Below, piece after piece: positions 1 to 9,616 of a stretch of DNA of 64,000 nucleotides; the stretch's first letter is position 1; each line of letters starts with the position of its first letter. The stretch is from Alcaligenaceae bacterium (GTDB lineage Bacteria; Pseudomonadota; Gammaproteobacteria; Burkholderiales; Burkholderiaceae_B). The notes beneath the pieces are model-generated. The model ran no database searches, was not told the origin of the DNA, and saw only the letters and a list, made by a program, of their open reading frames with translations. The DNA lies in the NCBI GenBank assembly GCA_013416455.1, contig JACCES010000008.1:124001-188000 (forward strand). The letters are read 5' to 3'. The translations under genes were made by a program, and so were the position numbers.

Positions 1-879
1 GGCAGCGTACCGTTCTTCGCGGCCAAGTTCATCGCGGGCTACCCCAACGTGAAGCACTTCCCGGCGTCGCAGCTGGGCTGGCTGCACGACGAGCGCGAAC
101 TGCCGTTCTGGACCTACGACGCGCCCTATATCCTGCGCGAAACCGACTGGCTCAAATGGTGGGGCGGCCTGCGCACCCGCACGCTGGGCAGCATCCACGT
201 CAGCATCATCGACCTGCGCGATGCCGACCAGTACGAAGCCCGCCATTTCCCCTTCGCGCTGAACGTGCCCGCCAAGAGCTTCCGCGAACATCACGCCGAC
301 ACCGCAGGCCTGGCCAGGCTGCTGGGTTCCGCCGGTGTAAACCCGCGGCACGAAGCCGTGATCGTGTCTGGCGAGGGCATCACACCCGACGCCGCGCTGG
401 CATTCGTCACGCTCGAAAAGCTGGGCCAGAAGAAGGTCTCCATCTTCACCGACACCATCGATACCTGGGCTCAACGCGGCAATGCGCTGAGCGACAAGCC
501 GACCGTCATCGCCGAGAGGACCATTCCCTTCGATCTGGCGATTCCTCCGGCCGAGTACAAGGCACAGCCCCGCGACAACGTGGTGGCCAGCGAGAAGGCC
601 CAGGCCAATGCCGCCTTCCCGCGCGTCTACCTGGCCTCGGGCGACAGCCTGCCCGCCAAGACGCCCGAAGGCACGGTGGTGCATGTGCCCTACAAGCAGT
701 TGCTTGACGACCAAGGCAAGCCCAAGTCCGCCGGCGAGATCTGGACGGTGCTGTCCAAGGCGGGCCTGCCCCGCTTTGCGGAAATCGTGACGGTCGCCGA
801 CGACCAGGGCGAAGCCGCGGCCAACTACGTCATCCTGAAGCTTATGGGCTACCCGAGCGTCCAGGTGCAGGCTTCCTGA
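1..879 (+). CDS. Rhodanese-like (sulfurtransferase-fold) protein, 5' end outside window
   Basis: The reading frame is open from base 1 to a TGA at 877-879, so the start lies upstream and at least 292 residues are visible. A rhodanese-like domain is recognisable from the IIDLRDADQYEARHFPFALN segment and the later VIVSGEGITPDAALAFVTL segment, which is where the active-site loop would sit. A second, weaker rhodanese-like or related segment follows at the C-terminus. No cysteine occurs anywhere in the visible part, so the catalytic Cys of true thiosulfate or mercaptopyruvate sulfurtransferases is absent here. The protein may be non-catalytic, or its Cys may lie in the missing N-terminal part. A strong terminator follows directly. 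Fold assignment is reasonable; the substrate is unknown. Confidence 0.7.
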   Translation, partial: GSVPFFAAKFIAGYPNVKHFPASQLGWLHDERELPFWTYDAPYILRETDWLKWWGGLRTRTLGSIHVSIIDLRDADQYEARHFPFALNVPAKSFREHHADTAGLARLLGSAGVNPRHEAVIVSGEGITPDAALAFVTLEKLGQKKVSIFTDTIDTWAQRGNALSDKPTVIAERTIPFDLAIPPAEYKAQPRDNVVASEKAQANAAFPRVYLASGDSLPAKTPEGTVVHVPYKQLLDDQGKPKSAGEIWTVLSKAGLPRFAEIVTVADDQGEAAANYVILKLMGYPSVQVQAS

Positions 880-904
880 CAGCCTGATCACCCGAAGGGA
901 TGAG

Positions 905-930
905 AAACCGCCGGCGTTCCCGGCGGTTTT
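905..930 (+). terminator. Rho-independent terminator of the rhodanese-like gene
   Basis: A 10-bp perfect stem (AAACCGCCGG / CCGGCGGTTT) with a 5-nt loop is followed by a T-rich stretch, 26 bases after the stop codon. Confidence 0.85.
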
Positions 931-939
931 GTCTTTTGG

Positions 940-1500
940 TCGACAAGACCTGCCGCCGGCACGCGTTTCACTACCTGGGCCTGATCCGTTCCAAGCGGTA
1001 TCAGAAAATATCCACCCCCTCGGTGGACAACCGGGCGCGTGGCGTGCTGGGGGGCGTCAAACAATCTTGACGCAGGCGGAAGTGGCGGCACGCGCGGGTA
1101 TTGGATGACCTGCGGCGCTATGACTACAGCAGCCAGCGTCAGCGTATCAGAAAGAAAACCGGGCATGCCCGCTGATTGCCTTCGAGTACCGCGATGAAGC
1201 ACTGAGCCGGGGCCTGGAGTTGTCGGCTCTGCGCCTACCCCTGAGCGGCTTCAGACTGCACAGGGATTTCCCGCTCACCAGATGGGCTTGCCAGCAATGC
1301 CTCAATTAGAGCGTCATCTCGGTTCTGATTAGGGAAGCCTGATTTCCCATGAAAGGGTCCAATCAGCATTCAATAGTCAACCCCAAACCGCTTGAGCCGT
1401 GAAATATCCAGTATTCGAGAATTCAGACTTAACTATCTATTTGGAATTTCTAAGGAGGTATAGAGACCTGGATAAAATGATGATAGATCCCGCCGCGTTA
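940..1500. other. Gene-less stretch, possibly decayed sequence
   Basis: No reading frame here resembles a known protein or has a convincing start. All frames are broken and base composition drifts from GC-rich (940-1260) to AT-rich (1380-1500). It looks like decayed coding sequence, for example a transposase or integrase relic, but I cannot name a family. It separates the plus-strand rhodanese-like gene from the 3' end of the minus-strand operon. Confidence 0.4.
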
Positions 1501-2268
1501 TCACGTGCTCGGCTGGCTCTCGATAAACGCCTGAATGCGTCTGATGGTATCTTCCAGATAGAAACACTCAGCCGCCGCGCGCTCTTCGTCATCCAAAGCC
1601 TGAACAAACTTAGGCATGGCATTGGATATCATCAGACGCTTGAGTTGCATCGTAGCCGCCTTGGATCGGCTTTCCAGCTGGCGCGCCAGGTGCAAGGCCG
1701 CCGGCATCAACTCCTCGGCCCCGACCTTACGATATATCAGCCCCAATCGCAGCAAAGCATCTGCATCGACATGCTCGCCCAATACCAATAGCTCCATCGC
1801 TTTGTGATAGCCGACACCAAGCGGCAGCAGAACTGTGACGCCCCCGGTCACGAAATGGCCCAATGACATTTCAGGAAAAAAGCACACTAGATCTTCGGAA
1901 GCAATAACGAAGTCGCAATTCAACAGCCACTCGAAACCACCGCCCACCGCATAGCCGCTCATCGCTCCGATCACGAGCTTAGGGCCCAGCATAAGATCTT
2001 TCGAAATTTGCTGTATGGCTTGGCAGATTTCGGTGGCCGAACCCGGCTTGCCCTCATGCTCGCCATACTCCTTCAGGTCGTCTCCCGCACAAAATGCCCG
2101 TCCTTCGCCGGTTAGAATAATGACCTGAGTTTGGGGATCGTTCTGCGCTTCAGACAATGCCATATGCAAATCATTAAGCAGCTCCAGGCCAATGGCATTC
2201 AAACGCTCTGGGCGATTGAGTGACACAATGCTGGTTCTCCCTTCCCGGTATATTTTGACGAAAGACAT
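1501..2268 (-). CDS. Enoyl-CoA hydratase/isomerase (crotonase) family protein
   Basis: A crotonase-fold enzyme of about 255 residues that would hydrate or isomerise an acyl-CoA thioester. It has the family's CoA-binding and oxyanion segments: AFCAGDDLKEYGE, GYAVGGGFEWLLNCDF and FFPEMSLGHFVTGGV. Glu residues are present at both usual catalytic positions (in GGGFE and FPEMSLG). The start chosen is the ATG at 2268, preceded by AAGGGAG with good spacing; a longer start at 2286 would overlap the previous gene and has no better ribosome site. It is the last gene of the minus-strand operon and begins 10 bp after the acyl-CoA ligase stop. That order suggests it acts on the thioester made by the ligase. 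The exact substrate is not readable from sequence. Confidence 0.85.
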   Translation of the reverse strand: MSFVKIYREGRTSIVSLNRPERLNAIGLELLNDLHMALSEAQNDPQTQVIILTGEGRAFCAGDDLKEYGEHEGKPGSATEICQAIQQISKDLMLGPKLVIGAMSGYAVGGGFEWLLNCDFVIASEDLVCFFPEMSLGHFVTGGVTVLLPLGVGYHKAMELLVLGEHVDADALLRLGLIYRKVGAEELMPAALHLARQLESRSKAATMQLKRLMISNAMPKFVQALDDEERAAAECFYLEDTIRRIQAFIESQPST

Positions 2269-2278
2269 CTCTACTCCC

Positions 2279-3883
2279 TTAACCATTTATGCTGCCCTGG
2301 GCGTTCTCGCGATCCCAGGTATCTGAGGTAACGCCCTCATGCTTCAAACGAAATTTCTCGACTTTGTCCGTTGGTGTCTTAGGCAGGACCGGCAAGAAGC
2401 GAATAAAACGCGGAACCATATATCTGGCCATCCTCGTCTCGCAATAAGCTAGCAGTTCAGCCGGATCAAGCCGGCCGACATCTTCTCGAACCACGATGCA
2501 TGCCATCACCTCTTCTTCGGTCAACTCGCTGGGCACGCCTATCACGGCGCACTCCAGTACACCGGGATGGGCAGTCAACATCTCTTCGATAAGATTCGCC
2601 GAAATATTCTCGCCGCGCCGGCGGATGATGTCCTTACGTCTACCGACGAAATAGAAGTAGTCATCCTCATCGATCCGCATGATGTCTCCCGTATGAAACC
2701 AAAGATCAGTGCATGCTGCCTGGGTTTCATAAGGCATGCCGTAGTAACCAGACATAAGAATCGAAGGAGCCAATGGCCGAACGACCAGTTCGCCGGGCTC
2801 TCCAACCGGCACGACATATCCGTCCTCATCATGCAGTTCAAGCTGGTACTGCGCCGCTGCCTTCCCGCAAGAGCCCGGCCTGAGGCTTTCACCGACCGGC
2901 GGGAATATGATGGCACCGACTTCTGTGGCTCCGTATAACTCTATCAATCGGCATCCAAATCGCGCCTCAAATTCTGGTGCCCAGCTCGGTAATGGCACGC
3001 CCCAGCCCAACCGTGCGGAATGCTGCCTATCCAGGGGGCTGGGAGGCTGCTTCCAAAGCATGGTCAGAGTCGCGCCCATAAAGTCGAATACCGTGGCCCC
3101 AAGCTCTCGGACCTCTTCCCAGTACTTGGTGACGCTGAAGCGTTCTCCAATCGCCGCAACGCCACGCAAGACAAGCGCGCACACCACCGTCATGATGGAT
3201 GCATCGAGATGGAACAAGGGATAGGGACAATACAGAACATCCTTGTCATTCAGGCCAAGGCCAGTAATCGTGACGCGAGCCTGTGTCAGCGCAAAACAAT
3301 GGCTGATCATGGCCGCCTTGGCCCGTCCGGTTGTTCCAGAGGTATAGAGAATCAAGCAGGTGTCGCGCCCGCGAACCTCCGTTGAGTCGACATGCAGTTC
3401 ACCCCCCTGTATTCTCAGACTATCGTAGGTAGCCACCCTCCAGCCAGGTCGGGATAAGCGGGAAGGCTCGCCCCCCACAAAGACGACATTCCTGACCCGA
3501 GCCGGCGCCGGATCGAGGCTATTAAAATTCTCGGCAAACCGCTCGTGAAGAATGATCCAATCGCTTTCCACAAGATCAATGGCATCGCGGAGCATCGACT
3601 CAACGAAGGACGTATTCACCGGTGCAGCGACCGCCCCGATTTCCGCCAGCGCAAACCATGCAACAACGAATTCCACACAGTTCGGCAACAGCAAACTAAC
3701 CCGGTCTCCGTACGCCACCCCGCGTTCGCGCAGCGCCGCAGCCACAATCCATACCTCGTCGGCGAACTCGGAATAGGTCCAACTTCCGGAGCGCATCCGA
3801 AGGAAGTCTCGATCTGGAACCTCCCGTGCGGCTTCCCTGAGCACCGTGCCCAGCGACTCGGTCATGGCAGCAACGCTAGCCAT
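2279..3883 (-). CDS. AMP-dependent acyl-CoA synthetase/ligase
   Basis: An ANL-superfamily enzyme (534 residues) that would activate a carboxylic acid to an acyl-adenylate and then to a CoA thioester. Signatures in order are the P-loop-like LILYTSGTTGRAKAA, the ELYGATEVG motif, WFHTGDIMRIDEDDYFYFVG, GRRKDIIRRRGENIS, and TPTDKVEKFRLK near the C-terminus carrying the adenylation-step lysine. The ATG at 3883 is chosen because AAGGCGGAG precedes it and it overlaps the amidase stop by 8 bp, like the other operon junctions; 3865 is an alternative. Its position between an amidase and an enoyl-CoA hydratase suggests it ligates the acid released by the amidase. The resemblance is to medium-chain, crotonobetaine or aromatic acyl-CoA ligases; which one is unresolved. 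Confidence 0.88.
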   Translation of the reverse strand: MASVAAMTESLGTVLREAAREVPDRDFLRMRSGSWTYSEFADEVWIVAAALRERGVAYGDRVSLLLPNCVEFVVAWFALAEIGAVAAPVNTSFVESMLRDAIDLVESDWIILHERFAENFNSLDPAPARVRNVVFVGGEPSRLSRPGWRVATYDSLRIQGGELHVDSTEVRGRDTCLILYTSGTTGRAKAAMISHCFALTQARVTITGLGLNDKDVLYCPYPLFHLDASIMTVVCALVLRGVAAIGERFSVTKYWEEVRELGATVFDFMGATLTMLWKQPPSPLDRQHSARLGWGVPLPSWAPEFEARFGCRLIELYGATEVGAIIFPPVGESLRPGSCGKAAAQYQLELHDEDGYVVPVGEPGELVVRPLAPSILMSGYYGMPYETQAACTDLWFHTGDIMRIDEDDYFYFVGRRKDIIRRRGENISANLIEEMLTAHPGVLECAVIGVPSELTEEEVMACIVVREDVGRLDPAELLAYCETRMARYMVPRFIRFLPVLPKTPTDKVEKFRLKHEGVTSDTWDRENAQGSING

Positions 3884-5339
3884 GCACCGCTCCGCCTTGA
3901 GGGGCGTCGGCAGCAAGCTCGGGCATACGCTGCGCCCAGGGCTGGGCAACCTCAAGCTGCGCCGCAAAACGCAACAGCGTTTCCTCGTCGCCAAACGGCG
4001 CCATAAACTGCACGCCTATAGGCAGGCCTTGTGCGTTCCAGTGCAGCGGGACTGTCATCGCCGGTTGACCAGATGCGTTGGCCAAAGGCATAAATGCCGC
4101 CACGGACCAGAATTTTCGAAGATAGTCGGCCCTGCCTGTCTCGGAGTAGTCAAAGAACCCGTGCTCTTGCGGTGGCAGCGTAAGAGTTGGTGTCAAGATC
4201 AGGTCGAAATCTTGATGCACCCGCGCCATGTCGCGCGCCGCTTGATGAATGCGCCGGATAGCCCAGTAGTAATCGGCTGCACTAGCGCCTTGACCGATCT
4301 TCAGAAACTCCTGTACTCCTGGAGAAAAATCATCATCAGTCAACATTCTGCCAGTGGACTGAGCCTTGGAACGCGCATTGGCCAGCATGCCCGAACCCAT
4401 AATCGTGGCAATGGCATCGGAAAGGCCGCTATTCCATCCAACATCCAGCGAAGTTGCATCCACATGGTGGCCCAGCGACTCGCAAAGCTTGGCAGTGTCT
4501 TCTACAGCCTGCAGGCAGTCGGGGTGTACGCGGCTACCATCCGGCGCCACCGTCACCAGCCCAATACGTAATCCGACGGGCGGACGCGCGATGACCTCCA
4601 GATAGCTGGCTGGCCGGGGCGGCGCGGCATACGGGTCTCCCGGGTTAGGCGGTGCCTCGATATCAAGCAGCAATGCACTATCCCGCACCGATATTGAACA
4701 TACATGCTGAACACTCATGCCGGCAAGCTCCTCGCCTACATCCGGCCCGTACGTAACGCGGCCGCGACTTGTCTTCAGTCCAAAAACGCCGCAGCAGGAA
4801 GATGGCACACGGATGGATCCCGCCCCATCCGTGGCGTGGGCTACGGGAACAAGGCGTGCTGCGACAGCGGCAGCAGACCCGCCGCTGGATCCGCCCGCAG
4901 AGTAACCCTGGCACCAAGGGTTATGGGTCGCGCCGAACAGGTTGTTTTGCGTGTCGATCGACAGACCCATTTCAGGAACATTGGTTTTCCCCGCTATAAG
5001 CAAACCAGCCCGCTTATACCGCTGCGTCACCACGCTATCAAAGTCAGGAACGCCACGCATAAAAGCGCTTCCAGCGGTGCTTTCCACCCCGCGATAAGAA
5101 GCGCGCAAATCCTTTAACAAAAACGGAACGCCTGCCAGCGGTCCCGCAGCAAGGCCCTGGGCCAGCTGATCGCGCGCGTGTTCGTACATTTCCACAACGA
5201 CCGCATTGATCAGGGGATTAATCTTTGCAATCCGCTCGATGGCTAGATCAAGCAGCTCCTGGCCGGTGGTCTCCTTGCGGCGCACCAATTCGGCCAGGCC
5301 TACCGCGTCACACAACATGTATTCCTGTTCAGTCAGCAT
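3876..5339 (-). CDS. Amidase signature family hydrolase
   Basis: A 487-residue amidase-signature enzyme that hydrolyses a carboxamide or similar bond. The Ser-cisSer-Lys triad is visible: Lys in [12 protein letters not shown], the cis-Ser in [15 protein letters not shown], and the nucleophilic Ser in [11 protein letters not shown]. Length is normal for GatA-like amidases, but there is no gatB or gatC nearby, so this is a catabolic amidase and not the tRNA amidotransferase subunit. The start ATG at 5337-5339 overlaps the end of the tetR gene by 11 bp. It lies in the operon upstream of the acyl-CoA ligase, which suggests the pathway order amide to acid to acyl-CoA. The substrate is unknown. Confidence 0.9.
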   Translation of the reverse strand: MLTEQEYMLCDAVGLAELVRRKETTGQELLDLAIERIAKINPLINAVVVEMYEHARDQLAQGLAAGPLAGVPFLLKDLRASYRGVESTAGSAFMRGVPDFDSVVTQRYKRAGLLIAGKTNVPEMGLSIDTQNNLFGATHNPWCQGYSAGGSSGGSAAAVAARLVPVAHATDGAGSIRVPSSCCGVFGLKTSRGRVTYGPDVGEELAGMSVQHVCSISVRDSALLLDIEAPPNPGDPYAAPPRPASYLEVIARPPVGLRIGLVTVAPDGSRVHPDCLQAVEDTAKLCESLGHHVDATSLDVGWNSGLSDAIATIMGSGMLANARSKAQSTGRMLTDDDFSPGVQEFLKIGQGASAADYYWAIRRIHQAARDMARVHQDFDLILTPTLTLPPQEHGFFDYSETGRADYLRKFWSVAAFMPLANASGQPAMTVPLHWNAQGLPIGVQFMAPFGDEETLLRFAAQLEVAQPWAQRMPELAADAPQGGAVHG

Positions 5340-6003
5340 GACTCAGTTCCTCCTGTAGGATTACCCGCCATATACGGCTCAAAGTCTCGACGATGGCATC
5401 CTGATCGCCCGCTACTTCACGGACATAAGGATCTTCGTAAAGATAAATAGAAGCCAGATACTGATCCACCATTCCTCCCAAGGCATAGCAAGTTCGCCAC
5501 AGTGGCAGGTTTACTGTGTCGGGTCCAGTGGCTTGCCTCTTCATGAGCGTGTTTACCGTCATCTGTATCCAGGACGCATTGAACTCATGCAGGATGTCGC
5601 GGGCTCGCGGGAACGATTCGTAATGGTTCAGCAGACATTTCATGAGGCCCCTATTTCGCTCGAACAACCTGCAATACACACGAGTCGTCGCTTCTATCGA
5701 CGTTGCGTGATCACGGCTGCCCCGCGCGGCACTGATCATGGTCTGGTACAGAAAACGTACGAACTCTTGCAATAACATTCGCAACAACGTGTCGCGATCA
5801 GGAAAATACTGGTAGAAAGTGCCTTGAGCGATCTTCGCTTCCGTACAAATGTCCTGCACTTTCAAGTCCAAAAGGCTGGTGCGCCCCAGCAGCATGCACG
5901 CCACCCATCGAATCCTGGCTTCGGTACGTGCACCTTTCCGCAAGTCCGGCTGCGTGACGGCTACTCGCAGAATCTCCTCGAATGAAAACTCTGACTCATT
6001 CAT
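5329..6003 (-). CDS. TetR/AcrR family transcriptional regulator
   Basis: A 224-residue regulator with an N-terminal helix-turn-helix of TetR type: LDLKVQDICTEAKIAQGTFYQYFPDRDTLL at about residues 45-75, where the GTFYQYF core is diagnostic. The rest is a helical ligand-binding and dimerisation domain. It is embedded between livM and the amidase gene and overlaps both by 8-11 bp, so it is co-transcribed with the genes it probably controls. The natural guess is that it represses the upstream operon promoter and is released by the transported compound or its CoA ester. No operator could be picked out with confidence. Confidence 0.88.
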   Translation of the reverse strand: MNESEFSFEEILRVAVTQPDLRKGARTEARIRWVACMLLGRTSLLDLKVQDICTEAKIAQGTFYQYFPDRDTLLRMLLQEFVRFLYQTMISAARGSRDHATSIEATTRVYCRLFERNRGLMKCLLNHYESFPRARDILHEFNASWIQMTVNTLMKRQATGPDTVNLPLWRTCYALGGMVDQYLASIYLYEDPYVREVAGDQDAIVETLSRIWRVILQEELSHAD

Positions 6004-7078
6004 GTTCTATTTCCCGTCTCATTCGACCCACAATTCCTTCTGGAAAATAATAAATACACAATACAAATAAAAGGCCCAGCCAGAATATCCAGCGATCCGG
6101 ATTCGCAATCGCCGACAGCACCGGAATATCACCCGCAGTCAACGAAAGAGCTGATATCACTTCCTTAAGATAGTTCTCGGCAAAAACATAAAGGGTCGAG
6201 CCAACAATAGCGCCATACAAGGTGCCCATGCCACCGATTACAGTCATGAGGAGGATATCGAGCATGATCTGTATGCTCATGGTCGCGTCTGGACTTACAT
6301 ACTTGACCCAGACGGCATATAAGCACCCGGCCAGGCAAGCAAAGCATGCGGAAATACAGCTTACGATCACTCGGCAGCGTAAAACATCGACCCCTATGGC
6401 TTCCGCTCGAAACTCGTTCTCGCGTATTGCCATCAGTGCGCACCCGAAGTAAGAGTTCACTATCTTGAGCATCGCGAGAAAGCACAGTATGCATAACAGA
6501 ATAATTCCCAGGTAAACCAAGGTGGACCCAGTGACACTCACGTCCAAGTTTTCTATACGCCATATAACGTTCGATGGTCGCAGCATCTTTGGAATATGAA
6601 AATTCTTTCCGTCATGCCCCCCGGTCAACACATACTGCTGCGTTACGACCACATAGAAAACATGGGCAACCGCTAGCGTGATCATCGCAAAAAACAGTGC
6701 ACGCACACGGATACTGAAGATAGCGATAACCCAGGCCAATATTAGGGTTAGCGCTAGGCCGAATAGCACGCCGATCAGCAGGGAACTAAAATACGGCCCG
6801 CCGCGCTCCAGCGTAAGGCCTATCGCATACGCCCCAATACCGAAAAACATAGTGTGCGCAAAAGATATCAACCCCGTGTAGCCCAACAATAAATCGAACG
6901 ACGCAACAAGAACAACAAATATCGCTATCCTGATCAAGGTGTTTAGCATCGCCTGCCCCATCCCCAAGAAAGGGGCCACGAGCATGAAGAGCACGAGGGC
7001 AACGATAAGCCACGACAAGAGTCGATTGCGAGGCCCGTCTCCCGACAAGATGATGGAGTGCATCGTGGGCCACTTCAT
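5996..7078 (-). CDS. livM: Branched-chain-type ABC transporter permease (LivM)
   Basis: An inner-membrane permease of about 360 residues with multiple hydrophobic segments and LivM-type features: LLLGYTGLISFAHTMFFGIG and the cytoplasmic EAA-like loop around AIRENEFRAEAIGVDV. The correct start is the ATG at 7078, which forms an ATGA overlap with the livH stop; the frame is open further upstream, but that part only shadows livH. With LivH it forms the membrane channel of a HAAT-family importer. It overlaps tetR downstream by 8 bp. LivM proteins also serve importers of urea, amides and aromatic acids, so the name does not define the substrate. Confidence 0.9.
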   Translation of the reverse strand: MKWPTMHSIILSGDGPRNRLLSWLIVALVLFMLVAPFLGMGQAMLNTLIRIAIFVVLVASFDLLLGYTGLISFAHTMFFGIGAYAIGLTLERGGPYFSSLLIGVLFGLALTLILAWVIAIFSIRVRALFFAMITLAVAHVFYVVVTQQYVLTGGHDGKNFHIPKMLRPSNVIWRIENLDVSVTGSTLVYLGIILLCILCFLAMLKIVNSYFGCALMAIRENEFRAEAIGVDVLRCRVIVSCISACFACLAGCLYAVWVKYVSPDATMSIQIMLDILLMTVIGGMGTLYGAIVGSTLYVFAENYLKEVISALSLTAGDIPVLSAIANPDRWIFWLGLLFVLCIYYFPEGIVGRMRREIEHE

Positions 7079-8073
7079 TTGCGCACCATGATGGGATACA
7101 AGCCGCTGGGGCGCCAGATGAGTACCGCCGCCATGATCAGAATCGCGCTGGCCGCCGCAAGACCAGGCATTACAAAGGCAACATAGTTGCTTACAACCGC
7201 GACCAGAAGCGCGGCGATGAAGCAGCCTCCCAAGGATCCGAGACCACCCATCACAATGACAATAAACACCGTGATCATCAATTCGCCACCCAGATTTGCC
7301 GTCAGGGTGCCTCGATACAAGGCCCACATGGCACCTCCGAAGCCCGCAAGAGCGGAGCCGACAACGAACACGCCAATAAATATTCTTTTGATGTTGAAGC
7401 CCAAAGACTGCACCATCTCGCTGTCTTCCACACCGGCTCGCACGAGCAAGCCCAGCCTGGTGCCATGGAGCAATAAAAGCATCAACAGGAACAGCACCAT
7501 TCCCTGAATGACAATCATGATCCTGAATTTCTCAATCGAGGCACCGAACAAACCTACCGAGCCTTTCAGAACATCAGGGAGGGCAATTTGCAGTTCATAG
7601 GGCCCCCATATCATGACCATAATCTGTTCAATCACGATGGCACCGCCCATGGTGATCAGGATTTGCTTCAGGTGATCGCCGTAAACACGTCGAATCAACA
7701 ATTTCTCGAAGAAAAACCCGATCAGGGCGGCAACGAGCGCGGCTCCCAGCGAAGCGATATACAGAAGGACAACTCCGCTTATCCCGGCATAGGCGAGCCC
7801 CAAGCCCGAGCCGCCAACAAGAATGCTGAGGGTCAGATAGGCGCCTATGCCAATGAAGGCTCCATGTCCGAAATTCAAGACATCCATGAGGCCAAAAATC
7901 AATGTCAGGCCCGATGCGATAATGAATATCATCATGCCCATGGCCAAACCGGCCATCGTAAGAGTCAACCATGTGGGTACAGAGTCAATGAACAGGAATG
8001 CCAGTAGAGCGGCTGCGGGAATCAGCAACAATGGCAAAAAATCACGCTGAATCGAAGGAAATTTGCTGATCAT
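7075..8073 (-). CDS. livH: Branched-chain-type ABC transporter permease (LivH)
   Basis: A 332-residue polytopic permease of LivH type. The family segments are IASGLTLIFGLMDVLNFGHGAFIG near residue 55, the loop containing AGVEDSEMVQSLGFNIKR, and IVMGGLGSLGGCFIAALL near the C-terminus. Its ATG overlaps the livF stop by 4 bp and its own stop overlaps the livM start by 4 bp, so translation is probably coupled. It pairs with LivM to form the transport pore. Confidence 0.92.
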   Translation of the reverse strand: MISKFPSIQRDFLPLLLIPAAALLAFLFIDSVPTWLTLTMAGLAMGMMIFIIASGLTLIFGLMDVLNFGHGAFIGIGAYLTLSILVGGSGLGLAYAGISGVVLLYIASLGAALVAALIGFFFEKLLIRRVYGDHLKQILITMGGAIVIEQIMVMIWGPYELQIALPDVLKGSVGLFGASIEKFRIMIVIQGMVLFLLMLLLLHGTRLGLLVRAGVEDSEMVQSLGFNIKRIFIGVFVVGSALAGFGGAMWALYRGTLTANLGGELMITVFIVIVMGGLGSLGGCFIAALLVAVVSNYVAFVMPGLAAASAILIMAAVLIWRPSGLYPIMVRK

Positions 8074-8822
8074 GGAAGATGCTCCGTTTCTGCGGGACTT
8101 TGAGGCGCCGCAAATGATAGTCCGAGATACCGGGACTGCATGTCAGTATCCCGGGCGAAGGTCTCCATTGAGCCGGTATGGACCACTCTTCCTTCGTCCA
8201 TAACGACGACACTATCCCCGAGCTCTGAAGCAAAAGACAGGTTCTGCTCGACGAGCAGCAAAGTCGTGTTCATCTGCTTCAAGCGCAGAAAGGCGTCAAA
8301 CAACGACTCCACCAGAAGCGGAGCAATACCCTTGGTGGGCTCATCAACCAGGATTAAGCTACGCTTTTCTACCATTGCCCTGCCGATAGACACCATCTGC
8401 TTCTGCCCGCCTGATAGCTTCCCCGCCGGAAAATTCCAGTATTTGTGAAGAGGCGGGAAAATCGAAAACAGCCAGTCCAGCCGATCTGGATCGAACCGGC
8501 CTGTTCGCGTCGCCAGCAGCAAGTTCTGACGCACCGTCAAACCCGAGAATATCCCCATGTTCTCGGGAACATATGCAACACCTGCCCTGGCGATCTGGGC
8601 AGTGGAAACACCGCGCAAGGATTGGTCGCGAAACACTATGCTTCCCGCACTAGCCGCCCATAGCCCCATGATCGTCCGCAAGGTAGTCGACTTGCCGGCG
8701 CCATTTCGTCCCAGAAGAACTACAACCTGGTTTTCAGGAACCTCGAAGCTCACTCCTTGCAGGATATGAAAGCCTTCTACGTGCGTGTGGACATCCTCCA
8801 GGGATAGCAACGATTTACTCAT
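8070..8822 (-). CDS. livF: ABC transporter ATP-binding protein (LivF)
   Basis: A 250-residue ATPase. Walker A is GRNGAGKSTT, the signature is KLSGGQKQMVSIGRAMVEK, and Walker B is LILVDEPTKGIAP with the H-loop replaced by the LivF-typical LLVEQN. VPENMGIFSGLTVRQNL is the characteristic Q-loop region of LivF, distinguishing it from LivG. It starts in a 4-bp overlap with livG. It energises the LivH/LivM channel as a heterodimer with LivG. Confidence 0.93.
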   Translation of the reverse strand: MSKSLLSLEDVHTHVEGFHILQGVSFEVPENQVVVLLGRNGAGKSTTLRTIMGLWAASAGSIVFRDQSLRGVSTAQIARAGVAYVPENMGIFSGLTVRQNLLLATRTGRFDPDRLDWLFSIFPPLHKYWNFPAGKLSGGQKQMVSIGRAMVEKRSLILVDEPTKGIAPLLVESLFDAFLRLKQMNTTLLLVEQNLSFASELGDSVVVMDEGRVVHTGSMETFARDTDMQSRYLGLSFAAPQSPAETEHLP

Positions 8823-9592
8823 GAGGCCTCCGGTGCGAGACGATACCGGCCCTTGCCCAAATAGACTTCCTGGACAACCTGCGATCGCATGATGTCATCC
8901 GGTCGGCCATCCGCCACAATCCGGCCTTCGGCCAGCACCACTACGCGGTCCGCGAGATGGCTAATAACACTCATCTTGTGTTCGACCAAAAGAATGATCT
9001 TTCCTGGCTGATCTTTCAGTTTTCTGATCAAGTCAATGATGACCGGAGCCTCATCCGCACTCATGCCGGCCGTGGGTTCATCGAACATATAAACTGACGG
9101 GTCCAGCGCCATGACCAATGCCACTTCCAACTTGCGCTGATCACCATGACTCAAGGTTTGCGCACGCTGGGTACGTATGGAATACAGGCCAACCTGTTCC
9201 AAAACAGCATCGGTCATGTGATAGATGTCCCGGCCGTCTCGATATAAACCCAGGATATCCAGCGTCTTGCGCGCCCTTGATTGAACCGCAATGCGTACGT
9301 TCTCATGCACAGTGGCCTTTGGAAATAGATTGGTTAGCTGGAACGCCCTGCCTATCCCACTTCTGGCGCGTTGGTGCACACTCAAAGACGTTATATCTTG
9401 GCCGTTCAGCAAGATTTTTCCCTGAGAAGGCGCGAGCTGGCCCGATATCAAATTGAAGTAAGTGGTCTTGCCCGCTCCATTTGGGCCAACGATTGCCGTG
9501 AGCGCTCCCGAGTCGAATTGGCAGCTCACTTCATCGACTACTGTATGGCCACCGAAATTCACACTCAGGGCCTGCGTCTCTATCGTCTGCAT
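8819..9592 (-). CDS. livG: ABC transporter ATP-binding protein (LivG)
   Basis: A 257-residue ATPase of LivG type. Walker A is VGPNGAGKTTYFNLISG, the Q-loop region is GIGRAFQLTNLFPKATVHEN, the signature is TLSHGDQRKLEVALVMAL (SHGDQ in place of SGGQ, normal for LivG), and Walker B is VYMFDEPTAGMS followed by ILLVEHKMSV. It begins 24 bp after the receptor gene and overlaps livF by 4 bp. It forms the ATPase heterodimer with LivF. Confidence 0.93.
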   Translation of the reverse strand: MQTIETQALSVNFGGHTVVDEVSCQFDSGALTAIVGPNGAGKTTYFNLISGQLAPSQGKILLNGQDITSLSVHQRARSGIGRAFQLTNLFPKATVHENVRIAVQSRARKTLDILGLYRDGRDIYHMTDAVLEQVGLYSIRTQRAQTLSHGDQRKLEVALVMALDPSVYMFDEPTAGMSADEAPVIIDLIRKLKDQPGKIILLVEHKMSVISHLADRVVVLAEGRIVADGRPDDIMRSQVVQEVYLGKGRYRLAPEAS

Positions 9593-9616
9593 GTATCGAC
9601 AAGTCCCAATGAAGAT

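Noticed and set aside
888-1202. 104-codon minus-strand open frame
   Set aside because: It runs into the terminator of the rhodanese-like gene, has no ribosome site and no recognisable domain.
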